Source: Neorhizobium huautlense (lineage in GTDB: Bacteria > Pseudomonadota > Alphaproteobacteria > Rhizobiales > Rhizobiaceae). Taken from it: DNA of 53,523 bases. The stretch lies in contig NZ_PVBM01000030.1 of the NCBI RefSeq assembly GCF_002968575.1, positions 1 to 53,523 of the forward strand, read 5' to 3'. Under the pieces are notes generated by a model. It had not been told where the DNA came from. It saw only the letters and a program-made list of their open reading frames with translations, and made no database searches. Positions 16,101 to 23,799 of this stretch are shown in pieces. The stretch's first letter is position 1. Each line of letters begins with the position of its first letter. Both the position numbers and the translations under genes were made by a program.

Positions 16101-16926
16101 GGCGCGTCGTGCCGCCCGACTTGATCGCGCCCGCTGCCCGGTCGCCGATCTTCAGGAAGCTCATGAGGCCGGAGGACTTGCCGCCGCCGGAAAGCTTTTC
16201 GCCCTCACCGCGCAGCATGGAGAAGTTGGAACCGGTGCCGGAACCGTATTTGAACAGGCGCGCCTCGCGGACCCAGAGGTCCATGATGCCGCCCTCGTTG
16301 ACGAGGTCGTCCTCGACCGACTGGATGAAGCAGGCATGCGGCTGCGGATGCTCATAGGCCGACTTCGACTTGGTCAGCTTGCCGGTGAACGGGTCCATGT
16401 AGAAATGCCCCTGGCCGGGGCCGTCGATGCCATAGGCCCAGTGCAGGCCTGTATTGAACCACTGCGGGGAGTTCGGTGCGACGCGCTGCGTGGCGAGCAT
16501 GTAGGCAAGCTCGTCCATGAAGGCGGCCGCGTCTTCTTCGGATGTGAAATAGCCGCCCTTCCAGCCCCAGTAGGTCCAGGTGCCGGCAAGGCGGGAAAAC
16601 ACCTGACGCGCATCGGTTTCGGAACCGTACTGCTCTTCCTTAGGCAGCGCCTTCATCGCTTCTGTGTCGGCGACCGAGCGCCACAGGAAGGAGGGGACGT
16701 CGTTTTCCTCGACCTTTTTCAGGACCTTCGGAACGCCGGCCTTGCGAAAATACTTCTGCGCCAGAACGTCGGTCGCGACCTGGGAGAACTGCGCAGGCAC
16801 ATCAATGTCGGCAAGCCGGAAGACGACGGAGCCGTCGGGATTGCGGATCTCGCTGACCGCCTTGCGGAATTCGATCTCTCCATAGGCGCCCGTGGCGGGC
16901 TTGGTGAAACGACGTTCGATGCGCAT
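13105..16926 (-). CDS. nrdJ: cobalamin-dependent class II ribonucleoside-diphosphate reductase
   Basis: A 1273-residue cytoplasmic enzyme that makes deoxyribonucleotides using adenosylcobalamin, with or without oxygen. The N-terminal part has PNSPQWFNTGLHWAYG. The active-site segment GSNPCSEYMFLDDTACNLAS carries the conserved Asn, Cys and Glu of the radical site. The C-terminus ends CSECQNFTMVRNGTCEKCDTCG, a Cys-rich tail used for re-reduction. A low-complexity Ala/Lys/Glu linker precedes that tail. The length fits the alphaproteobacterial form and I see no intein. AGGTAAGG precedes the ATG. The single long gene appears monocistronic, with a terminator downstream and probable NrdR sites upstream. 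Confidence 0.96.
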   Translation of the reverse strand: MRIERRFTKPATGAYGEIEFRKAVSEIRNPDGSVVFRLADIDVPAQFSQVATDVLAQKYFRKAGVPKVLKKVEENDVPSFLWRSVADTEAMKALPKEEQYGSETDARQVFSRLAGTWTYWGWKGGYFTSEEDAAAFMDELAYMLATQRVAPNSPQWFNTGLHWAYGIDGPGQGHFYMDPFTGKLTKSKSAYEHPQPHACFIQSVEDDLVNEGGIMDLWVREARLFKYGSGTGSNFSMLRGEGEKLSGGGKSSGLMSFLKIGDRAAGAIKSGGTTRRAAKMVVVDIDHPDIEEYINWKVKEEQKVAALVTGSKIVSRHLKAIMKACVNCDGGSGDDCFDPNKNPALKREIKAAKKDQVPENYVGRVIQFARQGYKDLEFKTYDTDWDSEAYLTVSGQNSNNSVSLKDDFLRAVETDGDWNLTARKDGRVMKTLKARDLWEQISYAAWASADPGIHFNTTMNDWHTSPAGGPIRGSNPCSEYMFLDDTACNLASLNLLQFKDKATKNINIADYEHAVRLWTVVLEVSVMMAQFPSKRIAELSYEYRTLGLGYANIGGLLMSSGIPYDSPEGRAIAGSLTAIMTGIAYATSAEMASELGPFPNFEPNRESMLRVMRNHRRAAYGEATGYEALAVNPVPLIHSENPDQDLSRHAKAAWDKALELGEKHGYRNAQTTVIAPTGTIGLVMDCDTTGIEPDFALVKFKKLAGGGYFKIINRAVPDALRTLGYSESQIAEIEAYAVGHGNLNQAPAVNPGSLRAKGFTDEKIEAVNGALKAAFDIKFVFNQWTLGADFLKNTLKVTDEQLADMSFNLLEHIGFSKKDIEAANIHVCGAMTLEGAPFLKAEHLAVFDCANPCGKIGKRYLSVESHIRMMAAAQPFISGAISKTINMPNDATVEDCGSAYMLSWKLGLKANALYRDGSKLSQPLNASLIDEDDADDALEELMQSPVAAQAVTITEKIVERVIERVTREREKLPNRRQGYTQKANVGGHKVYLRTGEFGDGRLGEIFIDMHKEGAAFRAMMNNFAIAISLGLQYGVPLEEYVEAFTFTKFEPAGIVTGNDAIKNATSILDYVFRELAVSYLGRHDLAHVDTSDFSNTALGKGIQEGKTNLISTGWTRGYKPTLVANTGSDRAAGEPKGAATAAPARASATVTSFAGSAARKLEPTTAISTSEIVAFKRDYEERAKELAEEIAEEVLEEVVSESQQVATALFSDKAEADAAAAKTEAKKVENERRMRSIAQGYTGNMCSECQNFTMVRNGTCEKCDTCGATSGCS

Positions 16927-17057
16927 GGTCCCTTACCTCATTTTTGATGCGCCCGGCCTCGTGCACGAGGCGCAAAAGTTCTCATCCGACGGCGCGGGTG
17001 TTCGCGCAGCCAGTCCGTTCGTCCCATTGTGACAGGAGTGTCATCCGGAGATGTTAT

Positions 17058-17104
17058 TTCCTGTATCTTGTGGCGATCGTGGCTGCAAACACTAAATATA
17101 GTAT
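17058..17104 (-). promoter_or_regulatory. candidate NrdR box pair
   Basis: ACACTAAATATAGTAT (17089-17104) matches the palindromic NrdR consensus ACACTATATATAGTGT at 14 of 16 positions. A weaker partner ending TCTTGTGG starts exactly 31 bp away (17058), matching about 10 positions. NrdR boxes normally come in pairs about three helical turns apart, and NrdR represses nrd genes. Confidence 0.6.
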
Positions 17105-17671
17105 TAACAGCTTATTATAGCCAGCCCCGGATGTCGCTTTTTTGGAGGGAAAAATCGCACAACCAGCCCTCGGGGCAGAGCCTCATCATGAGGCGCAGAA
17201 CCCTGATTCTACAGTCGATTTTCGTGAGGAGCCGGCCTCGTTATGTCCGGTCCAGTCGCCGCCGCAACATCGAGCCTATTAAGTTTGAATTGAGCGATTC
17301 CGTCAAGGGGTGGTTTTTGACAGATTTTTAACCACAACATCTTGTGTATGCCGGCTGTGGAAAATGGGGAAAGATGGATAAGCCCGCAAATTCAGTGTCT
17401 TGGCGGAAGAGGCGTTGGCGCCGCAGCGAGGGCGGGCGACGAAATCCATCAACAGGGAGCCTATTTCAGGAAGTTTGGCAAAATATAGCTGCTGCCCGTT
17501 GCGAAACGTCGGCAAGCGTGACTGGCAACTGATTCTCTGCCGGCAGCAGATCGTCCGGAGCACCGGGTCGCAGTTTTAGCGGGAAGCAAGAACGCCGGTA
17601 AGGGCCGGCATCTCTCGGCCAACGTGGAGCGAAAGCCCCCGATATGAAGCGACCGGCGGAACCCCCAGGCT

Positions 17672-17704
17672 CTCCCCGCTGCGTCGTACGAGCGCAGCGG
17701 GGAG
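17672..17704 (-). terminator. strong hairpin after the Cache-like gene
   Basis: A perfect 12-bp GC-rich stem (CTCCCCGCTGCG and its complement) with a 9-base loop, 16 bp past the stop of the gene at 17720. No T-tract follows, so it may terminate weakly or protect the message end. Confidence 0.5.
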
Positions 17705-17719
17705 GGATCGCGGGGTGAA

Positions 17720-18301
17720 TTAAAGAGAATCGATGTTGATCCCGATCGTGACGGCGCCTATCGGCGTTCCGCTTTCATCCGAGATTGTCAGGCTCGCCTG
17801 AGACTGAAGCGTCTGGGATGATTCGTCCTTTTCCACCTCATCGACGAACAGGGCTTCCTTGCCTGCGCCGAAGGATTTCTTGAACTTGGCTTCGTCGCCC
17901 TGCCAGTAATCGGAGGTCACGTCGCTCTGGCCGACATTGAGGCCGTTGGCATCCATCACGAAGATTTCCGTGATCGTGCCGTCCGACTTTTCCTTCTTTT
18001 CCAGCAGGAATTTAGACAGTGCGTTGTTGAGCACGCCATCGATCGTCGAATGATCGGAGCCGTCCACCTCCGCCCGCCATTTTTTGTCGAGCGCCAGGAT
18101 ATCGGCTTCGCCGAGCTTCGCATTGGCGGCATTCTGAGCCTTGATGGCGGAAATGACGACCGGGTCGCTGAGCCAGGGTTTTACCTTGCCCGTGACGTAG
18201 TCCGTAACCGGCGCGACATGCGCTTCCTCTGCCTGGGCGCTTAACGCGGGCATGGCCGCGATGGTGCTGCCGAGGAGAAGCGCGATGATGATCTTCTGCA
18301 T
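17720..18301 (-). CDS. periplasmic Cache-like (PDC fold) protein
   Basis: A 193-residue exported protein. Signal peptide MQKIIIALLLGSTIAAMPAL through SAQA, then a helical stretch and a domain with the pattern of a periplasmic Cache/PAS-like sensor: ITEIFVMDANGLNVGQSDVTSDYWQGDE, then LTISDESGTPIGAVTIGINID at the end. These motifs occur in the ligand-binding part of chemoreceptors and kinases, but here no membrane anchor or output domain follows. AAGGGAA before the ATG at 18301 supports the start. It lies 59 bp after a chemoreceptor gene on the same strand, so it may bind a ligand and present it to that receptor. Confidence 0.7.
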   Translation of the reverse strand: MQKIIIALLLGSTIAAMPALSAQAEEAHVAPVTDYVTGKVKPWLSDPVVISAIKAQNAANAKLGEADILALDKKWRAEVDGSDHSTIDGVLNNALSKFLLEKKEKSDGTITEIFVMDANGLNVGQSDVTSDYWQGDEAKFKKSFGAGKEALFVDEVEKDESSQTLQSQASLTISDESGTPIGAVTIGINIDSL

Positions 18302-18360
18302 GAGTATTCCCTTCCGTGGATTGTTGACGGTTGTTGGGGATGCTGCGGACGCGGCGCCTT

Positions 18361-20181
18361 TCACGACGCTCGTCTGGTTTGGCCGGCAGCGCCGGTATTT
18401 CCGCCCGCGAAGGACCGGAAATCGCTTACGGCCGGTTCCGCGACTGTGAACCTGCTCGCCGAATTCAACAGGAGGCGGCCCTGAGAGAGCAACTCCTGGC
18501 AGGCGGCATTCGTTTCTTCCACCATCGCCGCGTTCTGCTGCGTGGTCTGATCCATCTGGTTGATCGCGCCGTTGATCTCCTGCAGACCGGTGGCCTGTTC
18601 GCGGGAGGAGTGGACGATCGAGACGATGCTGTCGCTGATGCGGTTGATCTGGTCGCCGATCTTCAAAAGCGCATCCCCGGTGTCGTTCACGAGCCCGACG
18701 CCGGCGGCAACCTCCTGATTGGAGGCATTGACCAGCCCCTTGATTTCCTTGGCCGCCTGCGCCGACCTTTGCGCGAGTTCCCGCACTTCCTGCGCGACAA
18801 CGGCAAAACCCTTGCCGGCCTCGCCGGCACGCGCCGCCTCGACGCCGGCGTTGAGCGCCAGGAGATTGGTCTGGAAGGCGATTTCGTCGATGACGCCGAT
18901 GATGTGGCCGATCTGGCTGGATGACGTCTGGATCCGATCCATGGCGCCGATCGCGTTGCGGACGACCGTTGCGGAAGAATGGGCGCCTTTCTGGGCTTCC
19001 TCGACCAGTTGTCCAGCAGTCTCGGCTTTCTGGGAGGAGGCCCTGACTGTTGTTGTCACTTCGTCAAGGGCTGCGGCGGTCTGTTCCAGCGAGGCAGCCT
19101 GCTGCTCGGTGCGTTTCGCCAATTGATCGGCGGCGTTGGCAAGTTCGCTGGAGCGATCCTCGACGGCGTGCGATGCTTCCTTAATCTCGGTGAGCGCGGC
19201 AGCAACCGCCTCGACCATGTTGTTGAAGTCTCGTTGCAGCTTTTCAAAATCCGGCCCGAGGCCGTTGAGTTTGCACGAGAAATCGCCGCCTGCGAGTTTT
19301 TCGAGCGCCTGCCCGAGTTGAGCCATCACGGTTCGCTGCACACCGCTGGTCTCTTCGGCCATCCGGGCGTTGCGGGCGCGCTCCTCGTCAAGCGACTGGC
19401 GCTGTTCCGAAGCGAGGCGATCTTTCTCCACCTTGGTAATCGCTTCGTTCCGGAAAACTTCCAAGGCGCGTGCGAGGACGCCGATCTCGTCGCCATTGTG
19501 CTGATGATCGACCGGAGAATCGAGATCTCCTGCCTGCAGATCGCTGATGCGCGCGCTCAAGGTTCGGATAGGGCGGCCGACCAGGCGTCGCATCGCAAAA
19601 AGAAAAGCGAGAACCGCTACGGTGATGACGAGCAGCTGGATCAGCAATGATTTCAGAACTTCGTTCTGCGCGTCGGCTGTAATGTCGGCGATCGACCATG
19701 CCGTGAATAGATAGCCGCCGATCTTGCCGGATTTATCCGGCGGGAGGGGGGCGACAATGGTGATCAAGCCATCCGACGATCGGGTCGCATCGGCAATCGC
19801 GCTCTGCGCTTTCTGGCCGATGATCTGGGCGATCTCCGCAGGGGCGAGAGCGACGGTAAGACCGTCTTGTGTCCAGGTATCGACGGCCGCAAGCTCGGCG
19901 TTGAAGGCCGCGAACTGAACAAGTCCCAGTTCAGGCTTCTCGCGCTGCAGGGCATAGGCCTCTCGAACCGCCGCGGTCTTACCCCATTTCACCCCGCCCG
20001 AGACCAATGAGGCGAGCTGTTCGGTGTCGTTCAGCCACTGGGTCGTGGCCGTTTTGGTCAAAAGACGCGTTCCGGATATCCAGGTGTAGGTCGCCAACAC
20101 GGAGATGCCACAGATGTTGACGGCAACGATCAGCGCCGCGAGCTTCGCAGTCAGCGGCATCTTCTTCAAAAAGTTACGCAT
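18361..20181 (-). CDS. methyl-accepting chemotaxis protein
   Basis: A 606-residue inner-membrane chemoreceptor. First membrane segment about residues 11-33, a periplasmic sensor of about 150 residues without recognised ligand, a second membrane segment near 185-205, a HAMP domain (VGRPIRTLSARISDLQAGDL), a coiled region, and the cytoplasmic signalling domain with the conserved hairpin tip EIAFQTNLLALNAGVEAARA. It signals to CheA/CheW. The C-terminus (GGNTGAAGQTRRAS) lacks the NWETF-type tether for CheR. No che genes are nearby. Downstream on the same strand is a free periplasmic Cache-like protein. Confidence 0.93.
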   Translation of the reverse strand: MRNFLKKMPLTAKLAALIVAVNICGISVLATYTWISGTRLLTKTATTQWLNDTEQLASLVSGGVKWGKTAAVREAYALQREKPELGLVQFAAFNAELAAVDTWTQDGLTVALAPAEIAQIIGQKAQSAIADATRSSDGLITIVAPLPPDKSGKIGGYLFTAWSIADITADAQNEVLKSLLIQLLVITVAVLAFLFAMRRLVGRPIRTLSARISDLQAGDLDSPVDHQHNGDEIGVLARALEVFRNEAITKVEKDRLASEQRQSLDEERARNARMAEETSGVQRTVMAQLGQALEKLAGGDFSCKLNGLGPDFEKLQRDFNNMVEAVAAALTEIKEASHAVEDRSSELANAADQLAKRTEQQAASLEQTAAALDEVTTTVRASSQKAETAGQLVEEAQKGAHSSATVVRNAIGAMDRIQTSSSQIGHIIGVIDEIAFQTNLLALNAGVEAARAGEAGKGFAVVAQEVRELAQRSAQAAKEIKGLVNASNQEVAAGVGLVNDTGDALLKIGDQINRISDSIVSIVHSSREQATGLQEINGAINQMDQTTQQNAAMVEETNAACQELLSQGRLLLNSASRFTVAEPAVSDFRSFAGGNTGAAGQTRRAS

Positions 20182-20348
20182 TCCCGGCCTCGACGCAATC
20201 AGGAGCTGCCGGACGAGTCCGGCCCGCTGACATCACTGGGCATCGTATGCGGAGTGTTGGTGGGCAGGCGTCATACCCGCGTGGCCGTTGCAAAGCCAAG
20301 CATACGCGGGACAGTGTTCCTTCATTATGTGAAGAAATAATAAAGTAA

Positions 20349-20375
20349 GCGCCCCCTAGTAAAAATAGGGGGTGC
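20349..20375 (-). terminator. gpt terminator hairpin
   Basis: GCGCCCCCTA pairs with TAGGGGGTGC over an A-rich loop (10 bp, one G-T pair). On the minus strand a T-rich stretch (TTACTTTATTATTTC) follows. It lies about 65 bp past the gpt stop. Confidence 0.65.
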
Positions 20376-20438
20376 AGTTTGTCCGGGACGACCTGCTGGC
20401 GAAGACAAGAGAGTGCCTTGCGGGAGCCGTATCGACAG

Positions 20439-20936
20439 CTAAGCGCGCGATCCCTTGGCGATCGGCTCCTGATAGGTGAAGCCCATGTCCCAGGGAAAAT
20501 AGATCCAGGTGTCCTGGCTGACTTCCGTGACGAAAGTATCCACGGTCGGAACGCCCTTGGGTTTGGCGTATACGCAGGCGAAATGGGCCTTGGGCAACAT
20601 GACGCGCACTTCCGACGCCGTCTTGCCGGTGTCGGTCAGGTCGTCGACCACCAGCACGCCCGATCCGCCGTCGGTGGCGAGCTCGGGAGTAATACCCTTG
20701 AGAAGGTTCATTTCCCCCTGGTTGACGTAGTCGTGGTAGGAGGCAATGCAGACCGTCTCGATGAGCCGGATATTGAGCTCGCGCGAAATGATCGCCGCGG
20801 GGACCAGGCCGCCACGCGTGATGCAGACGATGGCGCGGAAATCCTCGTTGAGGCCGGCGAGCCGCCAGGCAAGCGCACGGGCGTCGCGGTGGAACTGATC
20901 CCAGGAGACGGGGAATGCTTTTTCGGGAAGGGACAT
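20439..20936 (-). CDS. gpt: xanthine phosphoribosyltransferase
   Basis: A 165-residue cytoplasmic purine salvage enzyme that joins xanthine or guanine to PRPP. The PRPP-binding loop VLVVDDLTDTGKTA is canonical, preceded by a conserved ITRGGLVPAAIISREL segment. The terminal YFPWDMGF resembles the Gpt base-binding end. Length fits bacterial Gpt. It stands alone on the minus strand, with a hairpin terminator downstream. Distinguishing XPRT from other short PRTases rests on overall similarity. Confidence 0.9.
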   Translation of the reverse strand: MSLPEKAFPVSWDQFHRDARALAWRLAGLNEDFRAIVCITRGGLVPAAIISRELNIRLIETVCIASYHDYVNQGEMNLLKGITPELATDGGSGVLVVDDLTDTGKTASEVRVMLPKAHFACVYAKPKGVPTVDTFVTEVSQDTWIYFPWDMGFTYQEPIAKGSRA

Positions 20937-21007
20937 GTTTTCTGCCGTTAGCGAGAGCTGCGTTGGCTCTCGCTAATAGCGGTATTCCACCCCGGAAGGC
21001 AAGATTG

Positions 21008-21847
21008 TCAGCGCGACAGCAGCGTCAGGGCCGTCATCGAGTCGAGCATACTGCGCGTGACGCCGCCGAACAGGAATTCCCACCAGCGGGCATGCCCGTA
21101 GCCGCCCATGACGAGGAGGTCGATGCTGTTATCGGCCAGGCGATTTTCGATTGCGGCTGCCGTGGGCGTTCCGCCGCCGGTTTCCTGCGTCAGCGTCACG
21201 TTGATCCCGTGGCGGGCGAGCGTGGCCGCGATCTGGCTTCCGGCGAGTTCGTGCGTATGATGGCCGCGGTCAGGCGGATCGATCACCAGAATTTCGACGC
21301 TCTCCGCCGCTTTCAGGAAAGGAAGCGAATCGAAGGTCGCTCGCGCAGCCTCGCGTGAGCCGTTCCAGGCGACCAGCACGCGACGGATCGGTGGGGGTTC
21401 GTTTATCGTATAGGGTACGAACAGCATCGGCCGGCCGCTCTCGAAAAGGAAGGTCTCCAGATCGGCGCGATGATCGGCATGAGCGGGATCGCTCTGGCTC
21501 GCGACGATCAGATCGACGGCGCGCGCCGTTTCAAGAACCGAGGTGGAGCTGTAGCCGGCGGTCGAGATGAAACTGCGGCATTCGGTCGACAGACCCTCGC
21601 GCGCCGTCCGCTCCTTGAAGATCCGTTCAACTTCGGCGGTTTCCTTCTGCGCCACTTCCTGCAACACCTGCACGGCGGCGGGATCGGGAATTTCCATCGG
21701 AGCAATGAGGGGAACCGCGGCGAGCGTTTCGGCATGCACGCCGATGATGTGAGCCGAGAACTGCTCGGCGAGAGCCATCGCAAAACCCGTTATCTGAGGA
21801 GCATTCTGCGGAGTGTCGAGAACGGCGAGAATGGTCTTGTAGGCCAT
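21008..21847 (-). CDS. tandem universal stress protein (UspA family)
   Basis: A 279-residue protein with two UspA domains in tandem. The first starts MAYKTILAVLDTPQNAPQ, and the second starts near PIRRVLVAWNGSREAARA and ends DLLVMGGYGHARWWEFLFGG, the nucleotide-binding glycine loop. In this family the second domain usually holds ATP and the first is degenerate. GGAGGT before the ATG at 21847 supports this start, although the frame runs 28 codons further up. It follows a CinA-N-like gene on the same strand by 111 bp. The role is general stress survival; no specific signal can be named. Confidence 0.9.
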   Translation of the reverse strand: MAYKTILAVLDTPQNAPQITGFAMALAEQFSAHIIGVHAETLAAVPLIAPMEIPDPAAVQVLQEVAQKETAEVERIFKERTAREGLSTECRSFISTAGYSSTSVLETARAVDLIVASQSDPAHADHRADLETFLFESGRPMLFVPYTINEPPPIRRVLVAWNGSREAARATFDSLPFLKAAESVEILVIDPPDRGHHTHELAGSQIAATLARHGINVTLTQETGGGTPTAAAIENRLADNSIDLLVMGGYGHARWWEFLFGGVTRSMLDSMTALTLLSR

Positions 21848-21958
21848 GGCGGTTACCTCCTCATCGGCTGGTGTCCGTGCGTTGGAACCAGTCTCTATTG
21901 ATAAGGTGGTGTCCTCATTGACCTTGGTCAAGCATCTGCAAGATGAAGAGAAATCGGA

Positions 21959-22738
21959 TCAGGCGTCCGCCGTCGGGTTGGTCGGGATTTTCGCCTTCCG
22001 GATTGCGGCAATCATTGCCGAGACGGCCTCAGAGGCGGCATCGAGGGCCTGCGGCTCACGCGCGCGCACGACGATCTCTGTCGAAAAGCGCTGCCCGTCA
22101 TATTTCGGGTAGGAGCCGATGCTTGTCTCCGGATGCGCCTTTTGCACGGCGGCGAGAGGCGTTCCGATATCGCCTTCGCCATAGGGGCAGGGAATGGCCC
22201 GGGACAACATTTTCGCGCCGGTGCGCAACATCGGCAATACGTTGTCGACCATGGCCTGGAAGACCTGCGGCACGCCGGCCATGACATAGACGTTGCCGAT
22301 GACGAAGCCGGGTGCTGTGGAGACCGGATTGGGAATGTGCGTTGCTCCCTGCGGCATGCGCGCCATGCGCTGGCGGGCCTCGGTGAATTCCATTCCGCGC
22401 CGTTCGTACATCTCGGCAAGCAGCTTCATCGCAGCGGGATCATGGATGCAGGGGACGCCGAACGCGGCCGAGACCGCATCCGCGGTGATGTCGTCATGGG
22501 TCGGCCCGATGCCGCCCGAGGTGAAGACGTAATCGTACCGGCTGCGCAGCGCATCCAGCGCTTCGACAATCGCGCCCTCTTCATCGGCGACGATTCGTAC
22601 CTCCTTCAGGTCGATGCCGGAGAGCGTCAGCAGATCGGCAAGATGACCGATATTCTTGTCCTTGGTGCGGCCGGACAGCAGTTCGTCGCCGATGGCGAGC
22701 ATGGCGGCGGTAACGATCGAGGACGAAATTTCAGGCAT
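21959..22738 (-). CDS. CinA N-terminal/MoCF-type protein
   Basis: A 259-residue protein of the molybdopterin-binding-like (MoCF) family, corresponding to the N-terminal domain of CinA. Key segments are TAAMLAIGDELLSGRTKDKN and FTSGGIGPTHDDITADAV. The C-terminal PncC nicotinamide-nucleotide amidase domain of full CinA is absent. In such short forms a pyrophosphatase-like action on ADP-ribose or CoA-type substrates has been shown for relatives, but here it is inference. It is a single gene ahead of the universal stress protein. No clear Shine-Dalgarno precedes the ATG. Confidence 0.85.
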   Translation of the reverse strand: MPEISSSIVTAAMLAIGDELLSGRTKDKNIGHLADLLTLSGIDLKEVRIVADEEGAIVEALDALRSRYDYVFTSGGIGPTHDDITADAVSAAFGVPCIHDPAAMKLLAEMYERRGMEFTEARQRMARMPQGATHIPNPVSTAPGFVIGNVYVMAGVPQVFQAMVDNVLPMLRTGAKMLSRAIPCPYGEGDIGTPLAAVQKAHPETSIGSYPKYDGQRFSTEIVVRAREPQALDAASEAVSAMIAAIRKAKIPTNPTADA

Positions 22739-22987
22739 GGCATTCCTCTGCAGGTGCGAAAACTCCTAAGCCCAAAATCTTCGAGGCAGAAGCAAATTGT
22801 TGGGGGATCGACAAAGAAATGCCGACCGTCACGAATTTATGACCCGCAAGGGAAAAAGCGTCTCCGAATACTGAACAGTGCGTTGCCTCGACGGGGGTTG
22901 GCATCCGGTTTCCGGAGCCGCTACATGTCGGCTTGGTTTCCGGCCGGATCCGGCCCCGTTCAGAAGATAACGCAATTGGAGAAGATC

Positions 22988-23587
22988 ATGCCGAAGGTTC
23001 TCGTCCTCTACTATTCCGCATATGGCCATATCGAGAAGATGGCTTATGCCGTTGCGGAGGGTGCCAGGTCCGCAGGCGCGGAGGTGACAGTGAAGCGCGT
23101 GCCCGAACTCGTGCCGGAAGATGTCGCCAAGGCGTCCTATTACAAAATGGACCAGGAAGCGCCGATCGCAACTGTCGACGAACTTGCAAATTACGACGCG
23201 ATCATCGTCGGTTCCGGCACCCGTTTCGGGACCGTCACGTCGCAGATGCGCAATTTCTGGGACCAGACCGGCGGTCTGTGGGCACAGGGCAAGCTTGTCG
23301 GCAAGCTCGGCTCCGTCTTCACGTCCTCCGCAACCCAGCACGGTGGACAGGAATCGACCATCCTCGGCTTCATCCCGACGCTGCTTCACCACGGCATGGC
23401 CGTGGCAGGCCTGCCCTATGCATTTGCCGGACAGATGGGTGTCGATGAGATCAAGGGCGGCTCGCCTTATGGTGCGAGCACCATCACCGATGGCGACGGC
23501 TCCCGCCAGCCGTCGGCAATCGAACTCGAAGGCGCCAAGTATCAGGGCGCGCATGTCGCAAAACTGGCGGCCAAGCTCGCCGCCTGA
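22988..23587 (+). CDS. wrbA: NAD(P)H:quinone oxidoreductase WrbA
   Basis: A 199-residue flavodoxin-like enzyme that reduces quinones by two electrons using NAD(P)H and FMN. The N-terminal VLYYSAYGHIEKMAYAVAEG is the FMN phosphate-binding loop, and GSGTRFGTVTSQMRNFWDQT and SSATQHGGQESTILGFIPTL are WrbA hallmarks. GGAG precedes the ATG at 22988; the open frame runs far upstream only as a shadow of the opposite strand. A strong terminator follows. It is a soluble, probably oxidative-stress-related protein standing alone. Confidence 0.95.
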   Translation: MPKVLVLYYSAYGHIEKMAYAVAEGARSAGAEVTVKRVPELVPEDVAKASYYKMDQEAPIATVDELANYDAIIVGSGTRFGTVTSQMRNFWDQTGGLWAQGKLVGKLGSVFTSSATQHGGQESTILGFIPTLLHHGMAVAGLPYAFAGQMGVDEIKGGSPYGASTITDGDGSRQPSAIELEGAKYQGAHVAKLAAKLAA

Positions 23588-23610
23588 TTCGCGCGAAGAC
23601 AACGACAAAA

Positions 23611-23640
23611 AAAAGCGCGGTGAGCGATCACCGCGCTTTT
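23611..23640 (+). terminator. wrbA terminator
   Basis: A perfect 13-bp stem (AAAAGCGCGGTGA and its complement) with loop GCGA, ending in TTTT. It lies 23 bp after the wrbA stop and is an unambiguous intrinsic terminator. Confidence 0.9.
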
Positions 23641-23799
23641 CCCGTTTCAGGCGAAGCGGTCCGGCCGCCGAAGGACTGCCCGAGATGGAGTCGAGGCTGT
23701 GCTTTCGTTTCAGCCGATAAAGGAGCAAGCGCGGTCGATTGAAATCGAAAAGCTTCGCGATAGGTATCCTCGATATTTCAGGTGGGGGTTGTCTATCCA

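Larger units (their letters stand above)
16927..17719. other. long non-coding region upstream of nrdJ
   Basis: This 793-bp stretch has no convincing protein gene: the short frames lack ribosome sites and protein character. Its left part holds a probable NrdR box pair and the nrdJ promoter. It is locally AT-rich around 17050-17120. It ends with the strong hairpin downstream of the Cache-like gene. An unannotated small RNA is possible but nothing specific supports one. Confidence 0.5.

Noticed and set aside
15388..16947. 519-codon plus-strand frame over the start of nrdJ
   Set aside because: Another antisense shadow of nrdJ with no recognisable family.
16927..17088. cobalamin riboswitch before nrdJ
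   Set aside because: I looked for the conserved B12-box-like segment and a matching fold and saw none; the NrdR-like sites explain regulation better.
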